Shown: piece after piece, positions 45,151 to 54,743 of the stretch
Numbering within the stretch: position 1 is the stretch's first letter
How the letters are laid out: every line of letters begins with the position of its first letter
The notes under the pieces: generated by a model
Databases searched by the model: none
What the model was told of the DNA's origin: nothing
What the model saw: only the letters and a program-made list of their open reading frames with translations
Program-made: the position numbers and the translations under genes
Source of the DNA: Deinococcus sedimenti
GTDB lineage: Bacteria > Deinococcota > Deinococci > Deinococcales > Deinococcaceae
Direction of reading: 5' to 3'
Assembly: GCF_014648135.1 (NCBI RefSeq)
Contig: NZ_BMQN01000001.1
Span: 434,001 to 498,000, forward strand
DNA length: 64,000 nucleotides

Positions 45151-45945
45151 TTAAGCGCCGATCTCGAAACGGACGAAGCGCTTGACGGTCGCGCCGCCCA
45201 GGTACTTGGCGACGGTCAGGCTGTTGTCCTTCACGAACGACTGCTCAGGCAGGACCTTCTCGGAGTAGAACTTGCCGATCTGGCCCTCGACGATCTTCTC
45301 GACGATCTGCTGGGGTTTGCCTTCGTTCAGCGCCTTGTTCGTGAGGATCTCGCGCTCTTTCTCGATGTCGCTGGAGTCCACTTCGTCACGGGTGAGGAAC
45401 TGGGGGCGCTCGGCGGCGACGTGCAGGGCCACGTCCTTCGCCTGGGCTTCGCTGCCACCCTCGACGTCCACGAGCACGCCGATCTTGCCGTTGCTGTGCA
45501 CGTACCCGGCGACAGTGCTGCCTTCGAGGTACGCGACCTTGTTCAGGACGATGTTCTCACCGATCTTGCCGGCGGTCGCGGCGACCAGGTCGGCGACGGT
45601 CTCGCCGTCCACGGTGTACGCCTTGAAGGTGTCGAGGTCGCTGGTCTTGGCGGCCAGCGCGGCCTGCGCGAGCTTCTCGACGACGGCCTGGAAGTCGCTG
45701 TTGCGGGCGACGAAGTCGGTCTCGCTGTTCACTTCGACGATGGCGGCGCGGTTGCCGTCCACGGCGAAGCGCACGATGCCTTCCTTGGCTTCACGGTCGC
45801 CCTTCTTGACGGCCTTGGCGATGCCGCGCTCGCGCAGCAGCGCGATGGCCTTCTCTTCGTTGTTGTCGGCGTCGGCGAGGGCCTTCTTGACGTCCATCAT
45901 GCCCGCGCCGGTCAGTTCGCGGAGTTTCTTGATCGATTCCAGCAT
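45151..45945 (-). CDS. tsf: Translation elongation factor Ts
   Basis: 264 residues, intermediate between the short Thermus form (about 196) and the E. coli form (283). MLESIKKLRELTGAGMMDVKKAL is the conserved N-terminal UBA-like start; NSETDFVARN and AAERPQFLTRDEV mark the dimerisation parts. Nucleotide exchange factor for EF-Tu. AGGAGG lies 8 nt before the ATG. Confidence 0.97.
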   Translation of the reverse strand: MLESIKKLRELTGAGMMDVKKALADADNNEEKAIALLRERGIAKAVKKGDREAKEGIVRFAVDGNRAAIVEVNSETDFVARNSDFQAVVEKLAQAALAAKTSDLDTFKAYTVDGETVADLVAATAGKIGENIVLNKVAYLEGSTVAGYVHSNGKIGVLVDVEGGSEAQAKDVALHVAAERPQFLTRDEVDSSDIEKEREILTNKALNEGKPQQIVEKIVEGQIGKFYSEKVLPEQSFVKDNSLTVAKYLGGATVKRFVRFEIGA

Positions 45946-46074
45946 GTGTTGCCTCCTGTGGGCGTGAAGCCTGCATCTCGGGCTTCGGAGTCGGGGTCAG
46001 TCAACCTGGGCGGGAAAAGGGGGGCGCGCCCTTGATCGGCCTGCGCCGGGACGCGTCCCCCCCGTGTCCCGTGC

Positions 46075-46820
<746 letters not shown>

Positions 46821-46964
46821 TGACTCCTGAGCGTTGTGATCGGGAAAGAGTTTGCCGTCCTCGTGCCAGCCCCGCGTCAGGTGGTTCACCTTCCGCATGT
46901 GGGGCCAGGCCGCAGCGCGACGCTCGAGCGCGCAGGGCAGGATCACGGGGGCACCCAAACGAAA

Positions 46965-46970
46965 ATTATA
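46965..46970 (-). promoter_or_regulatory. -10 box (TATAAT) of the rpsB-tsf operon
   Basis: A perfect TATAAT in an A/T-rich patch (46961-46970), about 147 bp upstream of rpsB. The -35 region is not consensus. The long GC-rich leader (46819-46958) could carry ribosomal-protein autoregulation, as known for rpsB in other bacteria; I saw no motif that proves it. Confidence 0.65.
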
Positions 46971-47035
46971 CGACATGAGAGCCCCCGGTGGGAGGGGGAG
47001 GTGGGGCGGATGCCTGATGGCCGAAAGCTGGGGGC

Positions 47036-47866
47036 TCAGAGGAGGCTGTGGGCCAGCGCCGAGACCGCCAGCGACTGCCGGGCCTGCTCCTCCTGAGCGT
47101 CCTCCAGATGCCACGCCCCCGACAGGGCCGCGTACGCGCCCACCCACGCCAGCAGCCGCGCGCGGTCCAGCCCGGCCTGCCGCGCGATCAGCGCCGACTG
47201 CCGATCCAGACGCCCCGGCATCAGCGCGTGCTCCAGCGTCGGATTGCACAGGATGTTCGCGAAATCGAAAGTCCGCTCGCCGATCAATCCCTTCGGGTCA
47301 ATGACCAGCCACCCCCGCTCCGGGCTGTGCAGGACGTTCCCGTGATGCAGGTCACCGTGCAGCGGGCGCACGTCCCGCGGATCGGTCAGCAGACGCTGCG
47401 CCGTGCCCCAGGCCCGCGCGAAGACCTCCCCCTGTCCCTGCGCGGCCTCCAGCGCCCGGAACCAGCGGGGGAGACCCGGCAGGTCCGGCCAGGGCGGCAC
47501 CCGCGCGGCATGCACGCCCGCCGCCGCGCCGCACAGCACCCGCGTCGCCGCGTCATCCTGCCCAGACAGCGCCCAGTCGGTCAGTGACGGGGTCGGCTCC
47601 AGTCGTTCCAGCAGCGCCTCGCCCTCATGCCGGAACACCTGCGCCGTGCCCTGCCCGCCCAGCCACACCATCAGGTCATGGCCCCGCACCTCCTCCGCGC
47701 TGCGGGCCACCTTCAGCATCGCCGCCTGTCCTTGCCAGCGCACGGGCATCAGGTCGCTGCCCGGCGTGCGGTGCGGATCGCCGCGGCGTCCGGCATCAGC
47801 TCCCAGCGGCTCAGGCAGGACTCCAGACTCACGCTTCCAGTCTGCACCGAATGGAGGACGCGCCAT
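47036..47866 (-). CDS. APH(6)/hydroxyurea phosphotransferase-like kinase
   Basis: 276 residues. Protein-kinase-like APH fold: Lys in AAMLKVARSAEE, catalytic loop PLHGDLHHGNVL with Asp and Asn, and the metal Asp in WLVIDPKGLIGERTFDFANILCNP, the exact pattern of streptomycin 6-kinase/hydroxyurea phosphotransferase proteins. The real substrate is unknown and may be a sugar or metabolite rather than a drug. Start ATG 47866 has only GGGGG upstream. Divergent from uppP by 30 bp. Confidence 0.82.
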   Translation of the reverse strand: MARPPFGADWKRESGVLPEPLGADAGRRGDPHRTPGSDLMPVRWQGQAAMLKVARSAEEVRGHDLMVWLGGQGTAQVFRHEGEALLERLEPTPSLTDWALSGQDDAATRVLCGAAAGVHAARVPPWPDLPGLPRWFRALEAAQGQGEVFARAWGTAQRLLTDPRDVRPLHGDLHHGNVLHSPERGWLVIDPKGLIGERTFDFANILCNPTLEHALMPGRLDRQSALIARQAGLDRARLLAWVGAYAALSGAWHLEDAQEEQARQSLAVSALAHSLL

Positions 47867-47882
47867 CCCCCGTGACAGGGCT

Positions 47883-47888
47883 TACACT
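47883..47888 (+). promoter_or_regulatory. uppP: -10 box (TACACT) for leaderless uppP
   Basis: TANNNT with 8 nt to the ATG at 47897. Confidence 0.5.
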
Positions 47889-47896
47889 TGGCCCTT

Positions 47897-48721
47897 ATGG
47901 ACTGGTTCTACGCCATCGTTTACGGGATCGTCGAGGGGATCACCGAGTTCCTGCCGATCAGCTCCACCGGGCACCTGATCCTCACCGGCAACCTGATGGG
48001 CGTGCCCTGGTCGAAGGAAGTCAAGGACACCTTCGAGGTCGTCATTCAGGGCGGCGCGATCCTCGCCGTGCTCGCCTACTACTGGAAGGACTTCCTGCAA
48101 ATTCGCCACATTGGCCGGGACAAGACCCAGCAGAACCTGTGGCTGGGCGTGGTCGTGGCCTGCATTCCCGCCGTGATCCTGGGGCTGCTGTTCGGGGACA
48201 CCATCAAGGCGTACCTGTTCCGTCCCAGCGTGGTCGCCTGGGCACTGATCGTGGGCGGCATCCTGATGTGGCTGATCGAATCGCGCCGCGTCACGCCCAG
48301 TGTGGACGCCATCGAGAAGATCGGCGTGCGCCGCTCGCTGCTGATCGGCACGCTGCAGTGCCTCGCGCTGCTGTGGCCCGGCTTCTCCCGCTCCGCGAGT
48401 TCCATCCTGGGCGGCATGGTGCTGGGCCTGGACCGGCCCACCGCCACGAAGTTCAGCTTCTACCTGGGCGTGCCCACCCTGGGCGGCGCCGCGCTGCTGG
48501 ACTTCATCAAGAGCCGCGACATCCTCGCGGAGATCGGCGTGCTGAACGTGCTGCTGGGCGCCGCCGTGAGCTTCGTCGTGGCGTATCTGTCCATCGGGTG
48601 GCTGCTGCGCTTCGTGTCCACCAACAACTTCAAACCCTTCGCGGTCTACCGCGTCGTGGTCGGCGTGCTGATCCTCGCGCTGATCGCAGCGGGCTTGCTG
48701 AACAACGGCAACCTCGCCTGA
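47897..48721 (+). CDS. uppP: Undecaprenyl-diphosphatase UppP/BacA
   Basis: 274 residues, eight or so membrane helices. Catalytic motifs GITEFLPISSTGHLIL (about 14-29, Glu and His) and LLWPGFSRSASSILGG (about 158-173, PGxSRS). It recycles undecaprenyl pyrophosphate to the monophosphate carrier used by MurG's pathway; such proteins give bacitracin tolerance. Start fixed by the TACACT box. A strong terminator follows. Confidence 0.95.
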   Translation: MDWFYAIVYGIVEGITEFLPISSTGHLILTGNLMGVPWSKEVKDTFEVVIQGGAILAVLAYYWKDFLQIRHIGRDKTQQNLWLGVVVACIPAVILGLLFGDTIKAYLFRPSVVAWALIVGGILMWLIESRRVTPSVDAIEKIGVRRSLLIGTLQCLALLWPGFSRSASSILGGMVLGLDRPTATKFSFYLGVPTLGGAALLDFIKSRDILAEIGVLNVLLGAAVSFVVAYLSIGWLLRFVSTNNFKPFAVYRVVVGVLILALIAAGLLNNGNLA

Positions 48722-48732
48722 AGCCCACATGA

Positions 48733-48768
48733 AAGGGGCGGCCCGGAGCGAGTCCTGGGCCGCCCCTT
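48733..48768 (+). terminator. Terminator after uppP
   Basis: AAGGGGCGGCCC (48733-48744) pairs perfectly with GGGCCGCCCCTT (48757-48768), 12-nt loop, just after the stop. Confidence 0.75.
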
Positions 48769-48787
48769 CCCACGCAGTCCTGCCAGA

Positions 48788-49795
48788 ATGGTGCGCGTGG
48801 CTCCACCCACCCTCTACCGCCCGTTCCTGAACGGGACGTACGCCGTCTCCGCCGGACTGTACCGGATGGGCCAGCAGGCCATTCCCTGGCTGGACGACCC
48901 TCGCCCCGAAGGGCACACCTTCACGCTGGACGACACGTACCCCGCGTTCATTGCCAGCAAGGTCGCCGCGCACGCCCGCGCCCCGCACGAGTACATGGGC
49001 GAGGCGGCACTGACCCCAGACCTGCGCGAGGCGGCCCTGACGCACGTCGCCGCGACCCTCGCCCGCGACAGTGGCGGGGCGATCACGTGGGACGGCGCGA
49101 CCCTCCGGAACGACCTTCTGGGCTGGCGGTCCACCCTCGATCCGCGCTGGAACGCCGTACATGACCTCAGGCACTTTCAGGCCCCACACGCCGGGCTGAT
49201 CGCCAGAGTGCAGCCGCTCCACGCACTGGACTTCCTGGGCCTGAACACCCAGGAGGACCTCGCCCTTATCGCCCGTGACCCCCACACGGGTGCGGACTGG
49301 CTGGCCGCCACGCACGTCCTCCTGCCACAGCACTGGGACCCGCGCGACAAACTCGGCCGGGACTTCCGTGCCGTCCACGAACCCGTCGCGGGCAGTGGCC
49401 CCATGAACGTCACGGCACCCCGCCTCGTAGAAGCGGCCATCACGCGCGGGCCGTTCATCCGCTTCGCGTGGGGCCTCAGCATGACAGGGCGCCTCGACCA
49501 TCACCCCGCCGCCCCGCCCGACGAGGACCGCGCCCACGACACCCGCTTCCACCCCGACTGGGCGTACCTGCGCGTCGAACGCCAGACCCTCACCGGTTTC
49601 CCTGACGCGCACGGCGCACTGTTCACCATTCGGCCGCTCGTTCACCCCCTGACGAAAGCCGTGCAGACGCCCACGCACGCTCAGGCCCTCGCCGCCGCCA
49701 TCCAGTCCATGACGCCCGAACAGACCGAGTACAAGGGATTAACCCACCTGCAAGGCGACCTACTGCGGTGGCTCAGGGACCGCAGCCTAGACTGA
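48788..49795 (+). CDS. Heme-dependent oxidative N-demethylase-like protein (DUF3445)
   Basis: 335 residues from the ATG. Patterns of the family: YRMGQQAIPWLD near the start, HWDPRDKLGRDFRAVHEPVAG in the middle and YLRVERQTLTGFPDAHGALFTIRPLVHPL near the end. Fungal and bacterial members bind heme and act with a reductase subunit on methylated amines; no reductase gene is adjacent. The start may instead be GTG at 48797, since CAGAAT lies 7 nt before it. Confidence 0.75.
   Translation: MVRVAPPTLYRPFLNGTYAVSAGLYRMGQQAIPWLDDPRPEGHTFTLDDTYPAFIASKVAAHARAPHEYMGEAALTPDLREAALTHVAATLARDSGGAITWDGATLRNDLLGWRSTLDPRWNAVHDLRHFQAPHAGLIARVQPLHALDFLGLNTQEDLALIARDPHTGADWLAATHVLLPQHWDPRDKLGRDFRAVHEPVAGSGPMNVTAPRLVEAAITRGPFIRFAWGLSMTGRLDHHPAAPPDEDRAHDTRFHPDWAYLRVERQTLTGFPDAHGALFTIRPLVHPLTKAVQTPTHAQALAAAIQSMTPEQTEYKGLTHLQGDLLRWLRDRSLD
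49788..49793 (+). promoter_or_regulatory. -10 box (TAGACT) of the RNase/barstar operon
   Basis: TAGACT overlaps the end of the previous gene and has 6 nt to the GTG at 49800. Confidence 0.55.
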
Positions 49796-49799
49796 CCGG

Positions 49800-50261
49800 G
49801 TGAATCCCGCCCGCCCCACCCTGCTGCTCATCCCCCTGCTGCTGGCTGCCTGCGCCGCGCCACCGGACGACACTACGGTGATCAGGGGCGACAGCACCCA
49901 GGTCACCACCCGCACCACCGTCACGACGGATAACGCCACGACCGGCAAGACGACCACCCAGCGCCAGTCCACCGCCGCCACCGTCCCCATCAGCGCCCTC
50001 CCACGCGAAGGACAGCAGGTCCTGCGCCAGATCGACCAGGGCGGCCCCTTCCGCTACGCCAAGGACGGCAGCACCTTCGGCAACCGCGAACGCCGCCTCC
50101 CCACCCGGCCCAGCGGCTACTACCGCGAATACACCGTCCCCACCCCCGGCGAGAATGACCGCGGCGCCCGCCGCATCGTCTGCGGCGGCCAACCCCCCAC
50201 CCGCACCGACGACTGCCACTACACCCCCGACCACTACCGCACCTTCCGGAGCATCCAATGA
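49800..50261 (+). CDS. Lipoprotein ribonuclease of the RNase Sa/barnase (N1/T1) family
   Basis: 153 residues. Lipobox LLLAACA puts the lipidated Cys at 18. A Thr-rich linker (about 25-60) leads to the RNase domain (about 63-153), which follows RNase Sa closely: GPFRYAKDGSTFGNRERRLP, YYREYTVPTPG with the general-base Glu110, RGARRIVCGG with the phosphate-binding Arg, and YTPDHYRTF with the general-acid His145. Cys128 and Cys139 may form a disulfide. It should cut single-stranded RNA after G outside the cytoplasmic membrane while anchored by lipid. The stop overlaps the start of the barstar gene. Confidence 0.88.
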   Translation: MNPARPTLLLIPLLLAACAAPPDDTTVIRGDSTQVTTRTTVTTDNATTGKTTTQRQSTAATVPISALPREGQQVLRQIDQGGPFRYAKDGSTFGNRERRLPTRPSGYYREYTVPTPGENDRGARRIVCGGQPPTRTDDCHYTPDHYRTFRSIQ

Positions 50262-50656
50262 TCCAGATCTTCAACGCCCCCCCGGACGGCCTCCAGGCCG
50301 CTCCACACGAGCCCCGCATCATCGCCGCCGGGTACCAGATCACCGTCCGTGAAATCGACTTCGGCGCCGTCCACGATAAGGACACCCTGATGCTCGCATT
50401 CCTCAAGGGCCTCGCCCTGCGCGACACCTTCGGCCGCAACTGGGACGCCCTCTACGACATCCTCACCGACCCCGACCAGATCAGCGCCCGCTACGCCCTG
50501 ATCCTCTGCGACTACGCCCACTTCCGCCGCCGCCACCCCCACCTCGCCACCGAACTCGAACAGGTCCTCCTCGACGCCCAGACCAACGCCGCCCAGCAGG
50601 AACGGCACCTCTGGCTACTCATCGAAGAACCCGACCACGACCCCAACGGCTGGTGA
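50258..50656 (+). CDS. Barstar-family ribonuclease inhibitor
   Basis: 132 residues, cytoplasmic (no signal). ITVREIDFGAVHDKDTLMLAF, then LALRDTFGRNWDALYDILTD, the barstar signature (fG.NWDAL.D), and YALILCDYAHFRR. It should bind and block the RNase encoded just upstream before export; the 4-nt ATGA overlap ensures co-translation. A 14-bp hairpin terminator follows. Confidence 0.88.
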   Translation: MIQIFNAPPDGLQAAPHEPRIIAAGYQITVREIDFGAVHDKDTLMLAFLKGLALRDTFGRNWDALYDILTDPDQISARYALILCDYAHFRRRHPHLATELEQVLLDAQTNAAQQERHLWLLIEEPDHDPNGW

Positions 50657-50663
50657 GCTCAAG

Positions 50664-50695
50664 CGGCAGCGCCCTCCACCCGGAGGGCGCTGCCG
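50664..50695. terminator. Bidirectional terminator between barstar and the Ig-like lipoprotein gene
   Basis: CGGCAGCGCCCTCC (50664-50677) pairs perfectly with GGAGGGCGCTGCCG (50682-50695) around ACCC, between convergent genes. Confidence 0.75.
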
Positions 50696-50707
50696 TGTGT
50701 TAGCAGA

Positions 50708-53700
50708 TTAAGGGTTACGAACGACCGAAACCGTGCTGCCCGCAACGGACGTCACGATGCCCGTTGTCATGTCTTCGATCAGCCAGACCACCTGATAGGT
50801 GCCCGGGTCTCCGAAGGCAACGGTGGACGAGACACTTCCGGTCACGTCGTTGGTGAAGCTGACACTCTTCTGAACGCCGTTCATGTACAGCACGGCGGCG
50901 ACACGGCTCCGGTTGGTCATCCCCGACAGAGTCCAGGTGCCCGTGGTGTAGTTCAACTGACCACTTATGGTGCTCGGGGGTGTCGGGGAGGTCGCGGTAG
51001 AGGTGAAGTATGCGGGCCGGGCGGCACGGATGGCCGCGCGGTTGATCGTCACGGGAATGCACTGAATGTTCCGGTTCCCCTCCGTGTCCTGCACAGTTAC
51101 GCGGAGGTCATACCGCTCGTTGACGTTGTTGTCCGGCACGTAGGCTGAGCCGTCAATGTCGAGATTGTTGAGCACGACGTCCCCAATGGCAATGGCAGGA
51201 CTGTACCCGTAGTTCAACATGAGGACATCAACGGGTGAACGGCCCGCAACGGGAACGCTCGCGTCGCATTGCGTCGTGCCATTGAGCGTGAGGGGTCTGG
51301 TGGCATCGAACGGCCCCACCACTCGCGCCTCGACCACGGCCACTCCGGTGTTGTCGCTCACGCTGATGAGCAGTCCGGAGGAACTGTCAAGCTGACCAGG
51401 CTTCTGCGCATCCGTGATAGCCGGGAAGCGGATGGTGGACGCCGGCGGCAGCACACTGACAGTGTTGTGCGTGAAGCGGCTGCTGGTCTCCAGGGGGCGG
51501 GTGATGTTCGCGCCCGCCGGGTCAACCTGAACCTTGGTCCGCGCCCTGATGAGATACGTGTCAGCAGGAAGGGCTGCCACGTCAAACGAGGTGTTGCAGG
51601 TCAGGGAATCGACGCTGCCACTGCAGACTGTCGGGTCCGTCGGGCTGAGCGTCTGGGTGGCCACTACGATGCCACGGTAGTCCAGCAGGTCAACCTTGAA
51701 GGGCTGCGTGATGGTGTAATCGGCGCTGCGCTTGGTCAGAGTGATCTGCACGGGAACCGTTGGCGTGTTCACCGTCGCTCCGTCGCTGGGGGAAGCCACC
51801 TTGAAGTCCGGGCTGGTCAGGTTCTGGACCTGTACGTTCTTCTCACCACTGATGCCCCGCAGTCCTGATTTCGTGTAGGCGATCACCTGAAGTTTCAGGG
51901 GGCCGTTCGCGAAGCGGGTGGTGTCCACACTGAAGGTCGCTCGGGCCTGGGTCGTCACGTAGGTGCTGTTGTCCACCACGCCTTTCGCGTCGGTGATCTG
52001 CAGGATCATCCGGTCGACCTGACTGGCCGCGTCGAAGTTCCCGGACACGTTGACGCTCATGTTGCCGGCGTATGGAGCCGTGCCGACGACTTCCAGAACG
52101 GGAGTGGGGGCCTGCTCGGCAGGTGCTGTAGTCACGTTGAACGTGAAGCTCCGAGTGGTCGGAGCTGAGGTGTTGTTCGCTGCATCGGTCGCCGTGAAGG
52201 TCACGGTGTAGGTGCCCGAAACGGTGGGACTGAAAGGCGTGGAGAAGGTCGATCCAGTCTGCGTATCCAGAGCCACTGGAGCGGCGTCGTTCGGACCCTG
52301 AATGGAGGCAGAGATGCTCCTGACCGATGACAGGCTGTCGGCCGCGGTCGCGCTGATGGTGACAGGCGCGGTCGTGAAGACCTGACCCATGGTGGGGCTC
52401 GTGATCTGGATGGTGGGTGCGGTCTTGTCGATGGTCACGGTTCGACTGAGGGTCGTGGCGTTTCCGGCGGCGTCAGTGGCCGTGGCGGTCACGGTCGCTG
52501 CGCCGTCCGGGCAGGCGCTGTAATTCCAGACGCTACCGGTCAGGGTGCCGCAGGACACGGTGTAGGAGATCTGCCCGTCATTGGTGCTGGCACCCAGGGT
52601 CAGAGAACCGCTGGCGCCGACCGTGGTGGGCGGTTGCCACACAATGATGGGCGCCGTGTTGTCGACGGTCAGGGTCCTGGTGACCTCGCTGCTGTTTCCG
52701 GCGCGGTCCAGGGCAACGGCGCGCAGATTGTGGACGCCGTCCGACAGGGTGGTCGTGTCGAGGGTGAAGGTGTACGCGCCATTGACTCCGGCCGTCTGGC
52801 TGGCAAGGATCGTGCCGCCGTCGAACAGATCCACTTTGACAATGCCACTGGCGGCGCCGTCCGTTCCCTGAGGGTCGGTGGCTGTTGTCACGACGGTGAT
52901 CGTGCCACGCTGAGGCGTGCTGGGCAGACCACTGAAGGTGACGCTCGGTGCCGTGCGGTCACTGGTGGTCAGATTGACACTGATGTCGGCCAGGGTGGTG
53001 CTGGTGCTCCGTCCCGTCCGGTCTGTGGCTGTAGCGCGCAGGGTGTATTTCCCATTCATCGGTGCCCAGATGACGTCGCCGGCGGCCCCTGTCACCACGC
53101 CGACCTGGGTGTAGGTCTTCCCACCGTCGCTGCTGGCCTCGACAAGGATCCGGTCCACGCCGCTGACTGCGTCGGTTCCGTTGACTCCGATCGTGATGGG
53201 GTTCTGCGTGAAGACCTGCCCCTGCTGCACCTTCGTGATCTGCACGGTGGGATTGCTGGCATCCACCGTGATCAGACGGGCAGGACTGCTGAAGCTGCGT
53301 CCGCCATCGGTGATGGTCGCCGTCACGCTCTGCTTGCTGCCATCCGTGCAGCTGCTGTCCAGAGTCCAAGTGCTGCCCTCGATCTTGCCGCAGGTGACCG
53401 TGTACACGATCTGGCTGGAGAGGTCCTGTCCGTTCCTCGTTGCTGTGGCGCGCAGGGTCACCGTGCCGCCCCCGGATACGAAATCACTGGAAGGACTCAG
53501 CCACGTGAATGTCGGTGCCGTGACCGTGCCGCCGGTCCCTCCACCTTCCGTGCTCGTGGTGGACGTGAACGTGAAGGGCAGAACGTTCTGCACACTGCCG
53601 AACTGCACGTTGACGGGCAGATTGGTGGCGCTGGGGTTCTGGCTGAGGACCTTGCTGAACAGGTCCGCCTGATTGAAGGTGGTGGTGACGCTGCGATCCG

Positions 53701-54046
53701 CGAAGGTGGTCCCTGGATCATTGAAATTGCAGATGGCGTTGGGATTCGCCTGTGCGGCCGCGCAGGTCAGTCCGGCGGGAAGGCTGACGGCGGGGATGGT
53801 TACGGTTTCGGTCTTTACCGTCTTGCTGGCCGGGTCGGTCCAGGTGACCGTGGCGGTATTGACGGTGACGGCCTTGCTGCCGGCCTTGTTGGTGAAAGTC
53901 ACGGCGAGGGTGTCTGACAGAGCGCCGTTGGTGGCTGTGATGCTGGTGACCGTGCTTGCGGCGGTCACGGAGGAAGAACTGGGTGCGTTGCTGCCGCCAC
54001 AGCCGGCAATCAGGAGCGGGAGGGTAAGAAGGGCGAGTTTCTTCAT
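50708..54046 (-). CDS. Giant lipoprotein with tandem bacterial Ig-like domains
   Basis: 1112 residues. Signal MKKLALLTLPLLIAGCGGS, lipidated Cys at 16, then a Ser/Thr-rich spacer. The rest is a chain of Ig/FN3-like beta-sandwiches with recurring phrases such as DRTAPSVTFSG, DNTAPIIVW, DKTAPTIQITSP, GTYTVTFTATDAANN and TLTVDNTAP. These are Big/HYR-type repeats of surface stalk or adhesion proteins. Codon use is looser (more A/T third positions) than in the neighbours. It is the last gene of the TPR-SPOR-rex operon, its ATG overlapping the rex stop (ATGA), with GGAGGA upstream. Confidence 0.85.
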   Translation of the reverse strand: MKKLALLTLPLLIAGCGGSNAPSSSSVTAASTVTSITATNGALSDTLAVTFTNKAGSKAVTVNTATVTWTDPASKTVKTETVTIPAVSLPAGLTCAAAQANPNAICNFNDPGTTFADRSVTTTFNQADLFSKVLSQNPSATNLPVNVQFGSVQNVLPFTFTSTTSTEGGGTGGTVTAPTFTWLSPSSDFVSGGGTVTLRATATRNGQDLSSQIVYTVTCGKIEGSTWTLDSSCTDGSKQSVTATITDGGRSFSSPARLITVDASNPTVQITKVQQGQVFTQNPITIGVNGTDAVSGVDRILVEASSDGGKTYTQVGVVTGAAGDVIWAPMNGKYTLRATATDRTGRSTSTTLADISVNLTTSDRTAPSVTFSGLPSTPQRGTITVVTTATDPQGTDGAASGIVKVDLFDGGTILASQTAGVNGAYTFTLDTTTLSDGVHNLRAVALDRAGNSSEVTRTLTVDNTAPIIVWQPPTTVGASGSLTLGASTNDGQISYTVSCGTLTGSVWNYSACPDGAATVTATATDAAGNATTLSRTVTIDKTAPTIQITSPTMGQVFTTAPVTISATAADSLSSVRSISASIQGPNDAAPVALDTQTGSTFSTPFSPTVSGTYTVTFTATDAANNTSAPTTRSFTFNVTTAPAEQAPTPVLEVVGTAPYAGNMSVNVSGNFDAASQVDRMILQITDAKGVVDNSTYVTTQARATFSVDTTRFANGPLKLQVIAYTKSGLRGISGEKNVQVQNLTSPDFKVASPSDGATVNTPTVPVQITLTKRSADYTITQPFKVDLLDYRGIVVATQTLSPTDPTVCSGSVDSLTCNTSFDVAALPADTYLIRARTKVQVDPAGANITRPLETSSRFTHNTVSVLPPASTIRFPAITDAQKPGQLDSSSGLLISVSDNTGVAVVEARVVGPFDATRPLTLNGTTQCDASVPVAGRSPVDVLMLNYGYSPAIAIGDVVLNNLDIDGSAYVPDNNVNERYDLRVTVQDTEGNRNIQCIPVTINRAAIRAARPAYFTSTATSPTPPSTISGQLNYTTGTWTLSGMTNRSRVAAVLYMNGVQKSVSFTNDVTGSVSSTVAFGDPGTYQVVWLIEDMTTGIVTSVAGSTVSVVRNP

Positions 54047-54741
54047 GTGGGGTCCTCCGGGGTGGGGGCGTCTTTGAGGTGGGGGTTGAGGATGTAAAAG
54101 GCGAGGCGTTTCATGCCGGCGAGGAAGTCGACGTTTTCGACGATTACGCCGCGCCACTCGTCGCTGAGGTCGGTGTGGCCCGGTCGGTCGGTGGTGCGGG
54201 GTTGGATGACGGTGGGGGCGAAGTTCAGGATACCTTTCACGCCAGCGTCTGCAAGCGATTGTGCGGCGTCCTGCGCGCGGTCGGGTGGGACGGCCAGGAA
54301 GCCCATGTCGACGGTCTGGGTCTGGGTGAAGTCACGCAGGGTGTCGAGGTGCTGGACGCGTAGCCCGCGGACCTGCGTGCCGATCAGGTCGGGGTTCACG
54401 TCGAACAGGCCGACGTACTGGAACTGGTAGTCGCTGGCGCCGGGGTAGTTGGCGATGGCCTGCCCGAGGCGGCCGACGCCGACGATGACGACGTTCCAGG
54501 TTCGGTTGAGGCCGAGGACGCGGACGAGTTCGCGTTTGAGGATGGGGACGGTGTAGCCCATGCCGCGCGTGCCGAAACGGCCGAAGTACGCGAGGTCCTT
54601 GCGGACCTGGAAGGCGGTGACACCTGCCCGTTCGGCGAGGTCGGTGCTGCTGGTGCGGCTGACGTCCTGCAACTCAAGCTGCTCAAGGATGCGCAGGTAG
54701 GTCACGAGGCGGCTGATGGCGGCGGTGGGGATTTCAGCCAC
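54043..54741 (-). CDS. rex: Redox-sensing transcriptional repressor Rex
   Basis: 232 residues. N-terminal winged helix: AISRLVTYLRILEQL, STDLAERAGVTAFQVRKDLA, YFGRFGTRGMGYTVPILKRE; then an NAD(H)-binding Rossmann domain, NVVIVGVGRLGQAIANYPG, with the C-terminal swap helix NVDFLAGMKRLAFYILN. Rex senses the NADH/NAD+ ratio and represses fermentation and respiration genes in other bacteria. Here it is the third gene of an envelope operon: GTG start 2 nt after the SPOR gene, stop overlapping the Ig lipoprotein start. Confidence 0.95.
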   Translation of the reverse strand: MAEIPTAAISRLVTYLRILEQLELQDVSRTSSTDLAERAGVTAFQVRKDLAYFGRFGTRGMGYTVPILKRELVRVLGLNRTWNVVIVGVGRLGQAIANYPGASDYQFQYVGLFDVNPDLIGTQVRGLRVQHLDTLRDFTQTQTVDMGFLAVPPDRAQDAAQSLADAGVKGILNFAPTVIQPRTTDRPGHTDLSDEWRGVIVENVDFLAGMKRLAFYILNPHLKDAPTPEDPT

Positions 54742-54743
54742 GT

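Noticed and set aside
47036..47866. Acquired antibiotic-resistance gene (APH(6))
   Set aside because: Codon use and GC match the neighbours, no mobile element is near, and the family has many chromosomal members of unknown substrate.
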